Of a stretch of DNA of 64,000 bases, positions 40,246 to 48,270 are shown piece by piece. Within the stretch, counting starts at the first letter, position 1. Every line of letters begins with the position of its first letter. The position numbers were made by a program, and so were the translations under genes. The notes beneath the pieces were generated by a model. That model did no database searches and had not been told where the DNA came from. It saw only the letters and a list, made by a program, of their open reading frames with translations. The DNA lies in contig NZ_JBPPLY010000015.1 of NCBI RefSeq assembly GCF_051535215.1, positions 1-64,000 of the forward strand, read 5' to 3'. Origin of the DNA: Nitrobacter sp051535215. Lineage in GTDB: Bacteria > Pseudomonadota > Alphaproteobacteria > Rhizobiales > Xanthobacteraceae.

Positions 40246-41502
40246 TCATAGCAGGCTGGCGTAGGGAAGAAACCTGACGCGCTGCCCGGGCTCGACCCGG
40301 GTCATGGTCTCACCGAGTTCGACCAGGCCATCGGTATCGACCAGCGAGGACAAAAGCCCAGCGCCCTCGCGCGGAAACTTGATAGCTTCGATCGCACCAT
40401 CGTCGGCCCTGCGCAAGCTGGCGCGGACATATTCGCGTCGGCCGGACTTTTTCTTGTAGGTGAAAGCCGCGCGAACCGGCATCGGGATAAGCGGTTCTGG
40501 CAAGGCGCCCGACAGCGCCAGCACGGTCGGCCGCACCACGTGGACGAAGGTGACAAAGCTTGCGACCGGGTTGCCGGGCAATCCGATCAGGGGCGTGCCG
40601 CCGATGATCCCCATCGCGACGGGACGGCCCGGCTTGATCGCCATGCGCCACATCACCAGCGTCCCGATGCTTTCGACCGCCGTCTTGACGTGATCCTCCT
40701 CGCCGGTCGAAACGCCGCCGCTGGTCAGGACCAGATCGCATTCGCCCGCGACCGTCTTCAAGCCGCCGGCGAGCGATATCGGGTCGTCACGCAGGATGCC
40801 GAGGTCGATGATTCCGCAGCCGATCCTGCGCAGCATCGCCATCAGCATGAAGCGGTTGGAATCGAAGAGTTGCGCACCGGTGCGAGCCTCGCCCGGCAAG
40901 GCCAATTCGTTGCCGGTCGAAAATACCGCGACACGAATCCGTCTGACCACCTTGAGATGCGTCAGGCCGAAGGCGGCCGCGAGCGCGACGTGCTGCGGGT
41001 GCAGGCGCTGGCCGGCGCGCAGGCCGATCTCGCCTTGTCGGATGTCCTCACCCGCGGGACGGACATTGGCACCCGGCTTCAAGCCGGGCGGCAAAACCAC
41101 CTTGCCGGATGGATCGATGCGGACGTCCTCCTGCATGAATACGGTATCAGCGCCCGGCGGGAGCGGTGCGCCAGTAAAGATTCGGGCGACGTGACCGGGC
41201 TCCAGCGGCCCGCATGCCGCGGCGCCAGCCTGAATGCGGCCGGCCACTGGCAGGATCTGCTCTGCCGTTTTTGCAATATCCCGGCTCCGCGCCGCGTAAC
41301 CATCGACCGCGGAATTGGTGAAGGGCGGCAGCGGCAAGGGCGCGGTCACGTTGCCTGCGAGCACGCGTCCATCGCTGTCAGAAAGAGGCACCGTTTCGAA
41401 ATCCGTGATCGCGTTGACGCTCGCCGCGATCAGGCTGACAGCGTCATCGACCGACATCATCGGGCCGCCGAAGGCAAAGCAATCATCGGACAATTGAGCC
41501 AT
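40246..41502 (-). CDS. moeA: Molybdopterin molybdenumtransferase MoeA
   Basis: 418 residues. Family blocks: PPFTNSAVDGYAARSRD, RIFTGAPLPPGADTVFMQED, VAVFSTGNEL, LVLTSGGVSTGEEDHVK, KPGRPVAMG and GLPGNPVAS. MoeA inserts the metal oxyanion into adenylylated molybdopterin. It is 9 bases downstream of mobB and 45 bases upstream of tusA on the same strand, so an operon mobB-moeA-tusA. It is the most canonical of the three MoeA-like genes here. Confidence 0.93.
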   Translation of the reverse strand: MAQLSDDCFAFGGPMMSVDDAVSLIAASVNAITDFETVPLSDSDGRVLAGNVTAPLPLPPFTNSAVDGYAARSRDIAKTAEQILPVAGRIQAGAAACGPLEPGHVARIFTGAPLPPGADTVFMQEDVRIDPSGKVVLPPGLKPGANVRPAGEDIRQGEIGLRAGQRLHPQHVALAAAFGLTHLKVVRRIRVAVFSTGNELALPGEARTGAQLFDSNRFMLMAMLRRIGCGIIDLGILRDDPISLAGGLKTVAGECDLVLTSGGVSTGEEDHVKTAVESIGTLVMWRMAIKPGRPVAMGIIGGTPLIGLPGNPVASFVTFVHVVRPTVLALSGALPEPLIPMPVRAAFTYKKKSGRREYVRASLRRADDGAIEAIKFPREGAGLLSSLVDTDGLVELGETMTRVEPGQRVRFLPYASLL

Positions 41503-41511
41503 TGCGCTCCT

Positions 41512-42039
41512 TCAGCCCCGCGCCGCGCGCACGGTATCGATCTCCTCCACCGGCATCGCCGCGCGCCGCACGAGCGTTGCGACTGCGGAGATATCATCGA
41601 GATGGGCCACCGGCAGCCGGGTTTCAACTGAAACGTCGGCGATGACGCCGACGATGTGATCGTCGTTGGGAAACAGGAAGGGCTTGCCGTTGCCGGTTCG
41701 GTGGACCTCGATCTTGGGCAGTGTCGCGCGCTTGAACCCTTCGACGACGACGAGGTCGACCGGAGCCAGCTTTTGCAGCAATTCAAAAAGATGGAGTTCG
41801 GGAGCTTCGTGCAGTTCGTGCATCAGCGCCCAGCGTCGCTCGGATGACACCAGGACTTCGGTCGCGCCCGCCTCGCGGTGGCGCCAGGAATCCTTGCCGG
41901 GCACGTCCACATCGAAATTGTGGTGGGCGTGCTTGATTACGGAAATGCTCACGTCTTCTTTCAGCAAATGCGGAATGAGGCGCGTCAGCAACGTGGTCTT
42001 TCCGGCGCCGCTCCATCCAGCCAGGCCGATCACTTTCAT
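41512..42039 (-). CDS. mobB: Molybdopterin-guanine dinucleotide biosynthesis adaptor MobB
   Basis: 175 residues. The P-loop GWSGAGKTTLLTRLI at the N-terminus and IKHAHHNFDVDVPGKDSWRH are characteristic of MobB, a GTPase partner that enhances MobA. It is the first gene of the minus-strand operon and is divergent from fdhD. Confidence 0.94.
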   Translation of the reverse strand: MKVIGLAGWSGAGKTTLLTRLIPHLLKEDVSISVIKHAHHNFDVDVPGKDSWRHREAGATEVLVSSERRWALMHELHEAPELHLFELLQKLAPVDLVVVEGFKRATLPKIEVHRTGNGKPFLFPNDDHIVGVIADVSVETRLPVAHLDDISAVATLVRRAAMPVEEIDTVRAARG

Positions 42040-42172
42040 CGCGGTCCCCGGAACCAGCTCGCCTTCTGCGCTATCGCGAAGCGAAGCGGCCGGTCAATCA
42101 AGCTGCTTCCGCGCGACCCAACTTGGTTGCTGCGCTCGCAGCATGGGCCGGCGGCATTCTCCACATGTTTAT

Positions 42173-42189
42173 ATCGGCTCGATGCCGAT
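42173..42189. promoter_or_regulatory. Short inverted repeat in the mobB-fdhD divergent region
   Basis: ATCGGC and GCCGAT face each other across TCGAT, 20 bases ahead of the fdhD start. It could be an operator for both genes, but a six-base arm is weak evidence. Confidence 0.25.
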
Positions 42190-42209
42190 GTCATGCTAAC
42201 GTCTTTAGT

Positions 42210-43100
42210 ATGATGAAGATCGAAAAACCGCCGGCCCCCCTGATCGTCCCCAACCCGGACGATTCACGGTTGACCCAGCGCGTCACCGGGATCGACCAGA
42301 CCGGCGCGAATGTCGAGATCAAGGTGCCGATGGAGCGGCCGCTGACGCTCTACCTGAACGCCCAGGAGATCGTCACCATGATGACGATTGGCGACCATCC
42401 GGAATACCTCGCGCTAGGCTATCTTCTCAATCAGAACATGCTGAAATACGACGACGTCGTCACCGAGGTTGAATATGATTATGATCTGCAGGTCGTGGTG
42501 GTCAGGACCGAACACCACACCAATTTCGAGCAGAAGCTGAAGAAGCGCACACAGACCTCCGGCTGTGCCCAGGGCACGGCGTTCGGTGATCTGCTCGAAG
42601 CTGTCGAAAGCGTCGAACTTCCCAAGGCAGAACTGCGCACATCCTGGCTGTACCAGATGACGCATACGATCAATACCATGCCGTCGCTTTACCTTGAGGC
42701 CGGAGCCATCCATGGCTGCGTGCTTTGCAGGGAAGGCACGCCTCTGTGCTATACCGAGGATGTCGGCCGCCACAATGCCGTCGATAAGATCGCCGGCTGG
42801 ATGTACCAGCACGGCGTCGATCCCGCCGATAAGATCCTTTACACCACAGGACGGCTGACCTCGGAGATGGTGATCAAGACCGTGCGCATGGGCATTCCGA
42901 TCCTGGCCTCCCGCTCGGGCTTCACTGCCTGGGGCGTCGATCTGGCGCGACAGGTGGGATTGACACTGGTCGGACGCACGCGGGGAAAACGCTTCATCGT
43001 ATTGTCGGGCGAAGAGCGTATCGTCTACGATCAGAATCTTGCCTATGTTGAGGAAGAATCGGCGCGGCACAAGCGTAAGGGTGAGGGCGGTGACGATTGA
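42210..43100 (+). CDS. fdhD: Formate dehydrogenase accessory sulfurtransferase FdhD, variant cysteine pattern
   Basis: 296 residues from ATG 42210 (a second ATG at 42213). FdhD transfers sulfur to the bis-MGD cofactor before its insertion in FdhA. The classical GCGVCG motif of E. coli FdhD appears as SGCAQG with only Cys119; a CxxC appears instead at 170-173 (AIHGCVLCREG), with Cys179 close by, just before EDVGRHNAVDK. The family blocks TTGRLTSEMVIK and LASRSGFTAWGVDLA are intact. It overlaps mobA at its end. Confidence 0.93.
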   Translation: MMKIEKPPAPLIVPNPDDSRLTQRVTGIDQTGANVEIKVPMERPLTLYLNAQEIVTMMTIGDHPEYLALGYLLNQNMLKYDDVVTEVEYDYDLQVVVVRTEHHTNFEQKLKKRTQTSGCAQGTAFGDLLEAVESVELPKAELRTSWLYQMTHTINTMPSLYLEAGAIHGCVLCREGTPLCYTEDVGRHNAVDKIAGWMYQHGVDPADKILYTTGRLTSEMVIKTVRMGIPILASRSGFTAWGVDLARQVGLTLVGRTRGKRFIVLSGEERIVYDQNLAYVEEESARHKRKGEGGDD

Positions 43101-43719
43101 GATTCCGCCGACCCCGGGCGTGTTACTCGCCGGCGGCCTTGCGCGACGCATGGGTGGCGGCGACAAGCCGATGCGGACGATCGCCGGCCGTACTATTCTG
43201 GAGCGCGTCGTCGCACGGCTGAAGCCGCAATGCGACGGGATCATTCTCAACGCCAATGGCGACCCTGAAAGGTTCGCGACATTCGGGCTGACCGTCGTCG
43301 CCGACGACGTGGCCGATTTTCCCGGGCCGCTCGCCGGCATTCTCGCTGCGCTCGACTGGGCGGCTGCGAACCGCCCCGGGGTCGAATGGATGCTGAGCGT
43401 CGCCACGGATTGCCCGTTCCTGCCGCGCGATCTGGTCGCGCGCCTGCATCAGGGCCGCGCGGCGGAAAAGGCCCAGCTTGCGGTCGCCGTGTCCGGCGGA
43501 CAAACGCATCCGGTGATCGGGCTCTGGCATGTCGGCTTGCGCGAGGAGCTTCGCCACGCGCTGGTCAAGGACGACATCCGCAAGATCGACCGCTGGACCG
43601 CACGCTACCGGCTCGCTGCCGTAAGCTGGCCGGCGGAGCCGCTCGATCCGTTCTTCAATGCCAATACGGTCGAGGACATTGCCGAGGCGGAGCGTCTGGC
43701 GGCTCTCGACGGGGGGTAA
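43090..43719 (+). CDS. mobA: Molybdenum cofactor guanylyltransferase MobA
   Basis: 209 residues. LLAGGLARRMGGGDKPM is the GTP-binding signature; FPGPLAGILAAL and SVATDCPFLPRDL follow. It joins GMP to molybdopterin to make MGD. GTG 43090 (alternatively GTG 43081) overlaps the end of fdhD, so the two are coupled. It converges with only 3 bases on the MoeA fusion gene. Confidence 0.93.
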   Translation: MTIEIPPTPGVLLAGGLARRMGGGDKPMRTIAGRTILERVVARLKPQCDGIILNANGDPERFATFGLTVVADDVADFPGPLAGILAALDWAAANRPGVEWMLSVATDCPFLPRDLVARLHQGRAAEKAQLAVAVSGGQTHPVIGLWHVGLREELRHALVKDDIRKIDRWTARYRLAAVSWPAEPLDPFFNANTVEDIAEAERLAALDGG

Positions 43720-43722
43720 CCG

Positions 43723-45684
43723 TCACGCCCGCCGAAAGCCGGCATGGTCCAGTGCCGTCCGGATTTCCTCCGATGCCAGCGCGTCGAGAAAGGCCTGTAC
43801 TGCGGGGCGTTGCCTTCGCGCGGTCACCAGCGCGAAATCATAATGCTCCTCGGCGAGCGGAATGAAGCCGAGACCGTAGGCCTGCGCCACCGGAGCAATG
43901 GTCATGCCCCAATCGGCACGATGCTGGGCCACGGCTGCTGCGACCGCATTGTGCGAACGAGGCTGGTTCCAGTATCCTTCGGGCCGCGCGCCTGCGAGCA
44001 GCCGGTCGATCAGGATGCGCGTGCCGGCGCCCTGGTTGCGGTTCACCATGATGCAGGCGGGATCGGCCAACGCGGCACGCACGGCCTCCTGCGCATTTAC
44101 GCCTTCGAACCGTCGGTCGCCTTTGCAAAACACGATGCCCTGCATGCGGCGCCAACCCGGCAGCAATTCGAGTCCTTCGGCCAGGAAAGGCGTGTTGTAG
44201 GTCTCGGTCTTGTCGTCGAACAGATGGATCGGCGCGAGATCGCACTCGCCGCGCCGTGCCGCCGCCAGTCCGCCGAGGCTGCCGACCGCGATCGTGCGCA
44301 CCATGAGGCCTGCGCGCGCGAGCGGCGTGGTGACGAGATCAAGTCCGGTGCAATGGCTCCCTATGATCACAAGGTCCGGCGCCCGGACATGCGGCGTGAA
44401 CAGCGTGACGTCCGTCTCGGTGTCGGCCGGCATGTGATCGGCCAATGTATCGATACGCAGAAATCCGTCGGCCTGCGCGAACGAGGTGATCGCGCCCGAG
44501 CCCTTGCCGGTTGGATAGGCGATCAATCCGTCGCGGCCCTCCACCAGCGAGACCATGACGAATTCGGTGCGGCCAAGCTCGGAGGCGATACGCACCGGCA
44601 CCTTCGCGCCGACTTTGGCATCGGCGCGCGGCGGCAGGCCGGCCATTCGTCGCAGCACCGGCACGATCATGTCGTGAAAGGTGAACATCGCCGAGGTCGG
44701 GAATCCGGGCAGGATCACGACCGGCTTGCCGTCACACACGGCGAGGCACAACGGCTTGCCCGGCTTGAGGGCAACGCCATGCGCGATGATGCCGGGCCTG
44801 CCGAGCCGGGTGACGATGCGGTGGGACAGATCGCCGGCGCCCTTGGAGGTGCCGCCGGACAATACCAGCATGTCGCTTTCGAGAAGCGCGCGCCGCATCG
44901 CCGCCTCGAGCTGCGCGTCATCGTCCGGGACCGCGCCGAGAAAGACCGCGTCGCCGCCGTTCTCATCTGTCGCCGCGGCAATGATCGCGCCGTTGGTATC
45001 GTAGATCGCGGCGGGGCGGAGCGGTGAGCCCGGCTGCACCAGTTCGTCGCCCGTCGAGATGACGGCAACGCGCGGCTTCCGAACGACACTAACATTCGCG
45101 ATGCCGCATGCCGCCAGGATGCCGACCTCGCGCGAGCCGACCATCGTCCCGGCCCGCAGCAACGTCTCGCCGCGGGCGATGTCGGAACCGGCATAAGAGA
45201 CGAACTGTCCGGGTGAAGCGGTGCGGCGCACTTCGATGCTGGAGCCACCCGCCGGTTGGGTATGCTCGACCATGACGACGGCGTCGGCGCCGCGCGGTAG
45301 AGGGCCGCCCGTCGCAATCATCGTCGCCGTTCCCGATAGCACCGGCCTGGTGGGCGCAGTGCCGCACACGATCGCTTCGTCGTTCAGCATGAGCCGCACC
45401 GAAGCGCCTTCAGTCGCTGACGATAGATCGATCGAGCGAATGGCGAACCCATCAACATTGGAACGATCGAAGGGCGGCACGTCGAGCGGCGCCACCACAT
45501 CGTCGGCGAGCGCGCTGCCGAGCGCATCCGAAATCCTGCGCTGCTCGCTTGTGACCGCGCGCGGAAACAGCGCGGCCTCAAACCGTCTGACAGCTTCTTC
45601 GCGCGACAGGATCGTCAGGAATTGGTCCTGCTCGCCGCTGTCGCGGTTGTTCGGGGATGGAGCCTCGGTCATCTTCCAATCCAT
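43723..45684 (-). CDS. MoeA fused to a periplasmic-binding-protein-like domain
   Basis: About 653 residues. Residues 1-410 are MoeA-like (PPFDRSNVDGFAIRSIDL, ATGGPLPRGADAVVMVEHT, VAVISTGDEL, LSGGTSKGAGDLSHRI, LPGFPTSAMF). Residues about 440-650 are a binding-protein fold related to LysR/ModA effector domains (VIIGSHCTGLDLVTTPLA, RNQGAGTRILIDRLLAG, DWGMTIAPVAQAYGLGF). The second domain lacks a signal and must be cytoplasmic; it may sense a ligand or the oxyanion. ATG 45684 follows the neighbour's stop by one base; an in-frame GTG at 45693 would overlap it. Confidence 0.9.
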   Translation of the reverse strand: MDWKMTEAPSPNNRDSGEQDQFLTILSREEAVRRFEAALFPRAVTSEQRRISDALGSALADDVVAPLDVPPFDRSNVDGFAIRSIDLSSATEGASVRLMLNDEAIVCGTAPTRPVLSGTATMIATGGPLPRGADAVVMVEHTQPAGGSSIEVRRTASPGQFVSYAGSDIARGETLLRAGTMVGSREVGILAACGIANVSVVRKPRVAVISTGDELVQPGSPLRPAAIYDTNGAIIAAATDENGGDAVFLGAVPDDDAQLEAAMRRALLESDMLVLSGGTSKGAGDLSHRIVTRLGRPGIIAHGVALKPGKPLCLAVCDGKPVVILPGFPTSAMFTFHDMIVPVLRRMAGLPPRADAKVGAKVPVRIASELGRTEFVMVSLVEGRDGLIAYPTGKGSGAITSFAQADGFLRIDTLADHMPADTETDVTLFTPHVRAPDLVIIGSHCTGLDLVTTPLARAGLMVRTIAVGSLGGLAAARRGECDLAPIHLFDDKTETYNTPFLAEGLELLPGWRRMQGIVFCKGDRRFEGVNAQEAVRAALADPACIMVNRNQGAGTRILIDRLLAGARPEGYWNQPRSHNAVAAAVAQHRADWGMTIAPVAQAYGLGFIPLAEEHYDFALVTARRQRPAVQAFLDALASEEIRTALDHAGFRRA

Positions 45685-45685
45685 G

Positions 45686-46792
45686 TCATTCACGCCATAG
45701 ATAGGCATCGACCGGCGTGCCCGCCGCGAAGCCTTCGCTGGAACCCGGGATCAGCAGCCATGCATCCGCGCGGGCCATGACATGAAGCGGCAGATCACCG
45801 GTTGCGAGGGGAAGCCACGCGCCCTCCCGTTCCTCGAGCAGAGCGATCTCGGCAAGGCCGATGCTCGAAGCGATCTTGCGCGACAAGGGCAGGCGCCGCG
45901 ATGGCCGCGATCTCCGTCCGGACAGGCGCTCCAGCACGGGAAGCGCCAGGGCGAACCATGCGGCAAGTGCATGATCGGGAGCGCCGGGCATCACCAGAAC
46001 AGGGGTCGCGCCGGTCCGCCCGATGGCCGCGGTGCGTCCAGGTCGCAGCGCAACGCCATGGACAAGCACCGTGCCGCGGCGGGCAAGAGCGTTGACCGTT
46101 GCATCGTTGCGGCCGACGCCGCTGCCACCCACGGCGATCAACAGGTCGATGCCGGCCGGATCGAGCACGTCCGCGACGGACGTCGCATCGCGCGCCGCCG
46201 CTTCGATCTCCGTGACATGGGCGCCATTGGCGCGAGCATGGTCAGCGATCAGATGCGCTGTCGCCGCACCGCCGGGAAGATTGACGATGCGGAGCTGCGG
46301 GCGGCGTACGTTGAGCGTTTCCAGCCCCGCGATCCGCGCCATAAGAAGGTCGCGCGGACGGATCAAATGACCTGACGCGACCGCTGGACGGTCCGAGCTG
46401 ATATCGCTGCCGGCACGCCGGACGCCCTGCCCGGGCACACCTTCGACGATAACCTCGACGAGAGGACCTGACATCACGATCGCATCGGCTTCGAGCACGC
46501 AGTCGCAATGCGGCGGTATGGCATCGCTGGAGTCGACCCATGTCGGCGGCTTCACTACGGCCAGCGGCGAATAGGAGGAGGCGCCAACCACATCACTGGC
46601 GTTTACCGCCCAGCCGTCAGCGGCGGCAAGATCCTGAGCCGGAGTTGATGGAACAGCCGGCATTTCGGCCGCGACGCAGCCGAGCACCTCTGCCACGGCA
46701 AGTTTCTCCGGCGCGACCGCACTGATCCCGTGCAGCAACGTTGCGGCGGCCTCCTCGAGCGGCGTGAGCGATACTGGCAGGCACTGCGTCAT
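45686..46792 (-). CDS. Divergent MoeA-like molybdopterin-binding protein
   Basis: 368 residues. MoeA architecture is recognisable (QDLAAADGWAVNASDVVG, CDCVLEADAIV, LIAVGGSGVGRNDATVNAL, LRPGRTAAIG, MPGAPDHALAAW) but catalytic blocks are changed: the usual SGGVS/TGxxD loop reads GGSGVGRND and the PLPxGADxV block is degenerate. Metal insertion activity is therefore uncertain. It is the upstream partner of the MoeA fusion, one base apart, suggesting a two-gene operon. Confidence 0.85.
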   Translation of the reverse strand: MTQCLPVSLTPLEEAAATLLHGISAVAPEKLAVAEVLGCVAAEMPAVPSTPAQDLAAADGWAVNASDVVGASSYSPLAVVKPPTWVDSSDAIPPHCDCVLEADAIVMSGPLVEVIVEGVPGQGVRRAGSDISSDRPAVASGHLIRPRDLLMARIAGLETLNVRRPQLRIVNLPGGAATAHLIADHARANGAHVTEIEAAARDATSVADVLDPAGIDLLIAVGGSGVGRNDATVNALARRGTVLVHGVALRPGRTAAIGRTGATPVLVMPGAPDHALAAWFALALPVLERLSGRRSRPSRRLPLSRKIASSIGLAEIALLEEREGAWLPLATGDLPLHVMARADAWLLIPGSSEGFAAGTPVDAYLWRE

Positions 46793-46989
46793 GAGAGGTG
46801 TCCGTCGTCAGACGATAAGAATGCGATCTCGCAAACCCGCGATGCGAGGCTCATCGCCGGTTGGGAGTTTACGACCTGTATATGATGCGACAAGCGTCAG
46901 TTTGCGATGGTGGCACGATTGATGCGTTCGCTCGGCAAAGATTATCTCCGCCACTCCATAGACGTCAGCGTGGGTGAAGTAGTCGATAC

Positions 46990-47258
46990 TCTCGTGATAG
47001 TGGGCTTGGCTTTCCGGCTATCCGGAGACCATGATCGTACCGCGCGACCGTGGCGGCGGCTACGGTGAGCCCGCGGAAAAGGCGCCGCCCGACGCCGTCC
47101 AGGTCGCCGACTGTTGGCACCTGATGGAGAACGTAAGCGCCGGCCTTCCTCGACGCGGCGCGCCGTTCCATTGGGGTGATCCGCACCGCAGTCGGTGCGA
47201 CGACGATCAATCTAAAACTGCTCACTTGCGCGGAAAGGCGTTCCCACACTCGTCGAAG
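46990..47258 (+). pseudogene. Fragment of an ISL3-family transposase, frameshifted
   Basis: One frame gives YPETMIVPRDRGGGYGE followed by PDAVQVADCWHLMENVSA, the ISL3 core (RDRxGxYxE...AVQVADRWHL). After base about 47137 the homology continues one frame later as FLDAARRSI, VIRTAVGATTINLKLLTC, so a single base has been gained. Both ends of the transposase and the IS termini are missing, so it is inactive. Confidence 0.8.
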
Positions 47259-47267
47259 CCCGCATGC

Positions 47268-47367
47268 TGTCTGCCGAAAATCTCCGGGCCTTCGCTGATA
47301 TTCCCGTTTTTGGCGAGGCTCAGACCGGAGAATAGTTCAACCGCGACTGGTTGGATCGAGACGCAGT
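47268..47367. repeat. 100-bp direct repeat, copy 2
   Basis: It differs from copy 1 (24913-25012) at two bases near the right end (ACCGCGAC for ACCCCGAC; TTGGATC for TTGGGTC). It begins 10 bases after the recognisable transposase remnant ends. Confidence 0.9.
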
Positions 47368-47475
47368 GGAGCCTGGAATCATGCCGGATTTTCTTTCCAC
47401 AGGGTCTTCAGTGCGACGCTCACCAATGATTAGAGCGGCTTTCTGAAAGAATCATCGAGCGACACTCTCACGCCG

Positions 47476-47799
47476 TCACCCTTGGCCGCGTCGTTCATCT
47501 CCCGGCATCGGAAACGAACGGAGATTCTTTTCGACCGCGACGCGTCCTACGGTCATGAAGATGGGTCTCGGCCAATCAAGCTCGAACACGTCATTGGTCG
47601 TGAACAGTTCTCTATCGACGCCGCGCGTCCAGGTGCCAAGTCTCTTGAAACCTCTTGTGTTCAGTGCTGCCTGAGCGGGGAGGTTGCGACCACCGATGTC
47701 TGCTCCAAGCGTCGACGCGCTGCGGGGCAGGGACGTCAATGTGCGGACTACCCCGTTGATCTGCGGGTGTCTGGCATCGGTCGCTACCAGAATTCGCAT
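47476..47799 (-). pseudogene. Glycosyltransferase family 4 remnant with a large internal deletion
   Basis: The start MRILVATDARHPQINGVVRT, LTSLPRSASTLGA is a normal GT4 N-terminus (alpha-mannosyltransferase/MgtA-like). Ten unrelated residues later it jumps to RGFKRLGTWTRGVDRELF and DWPRPIFMTVGRVAVEKNL, which in intact enzymes lies about 150 residues further on. The donor-binding C-terminal half is also gone. The piece is 107 codons against about 350-400 expected. Confidence 0.8.
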
Positions 47800-48270
47800 T
47801 AAGATCTCAAGTTTGCTGATTCTCAATTTCAGGACGTTCGCCCAACGATGTTTCAGGGATATGACGCCATCGATGCCGGTGATCGCGGAATCCCGCGACC
47901 ATTGTGAGTTGTTCCGGCCATAGAAAGCCCGTGTCGGGGCGAGGAGGCGGGATGGAGCAAATTATAATTGCGTAAATATGGGCGGGCTACGCCGCAGCTT
48001 CGCGAGCTACCTGATATGCATCGGTTTGGACAACAACCGTCAGTTAGAAACGTAGTCTTGAAGCTGTGAATGGCGGGTGCTTCATAAGCTCAGCGCGCGC
48101 CGATGTTCGCACATGGCAGACTTTTTGTGATGTTCATTGGCTCAATCGATATTTACGCACCAACGTGGCCTAACCCCGAAATCACACATTTGGTCATTGT
48201 CTGGCCATCAAGTTTTCGGAGACGGCTGAGGGGGAATCGCCATCAGAATCGAAGTGTGGGAGAACTGCCG

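Larger units (their letters stand above)
46793..48270. other. Gene-poor stretch with insertion-sequence and gene remains
   Basis: Nearly 1.5 kb between the cofactor genes and the MscS gene. It holds a broken ISL3 transposase piece, one copy of the 100-bp repeat and an internally deleted glycosyltransferase, listed separately. The remaining bases (46793-46989 and 47800-48270) show no gene I can support; the last 200 may be the MscS promoter. Confidence 0.75.

Noticed and set aside
40540..41631. 363-codon plus-strand frame over moeA
   Set aside because: Shadow of moeA and mobB on the opposite strand.
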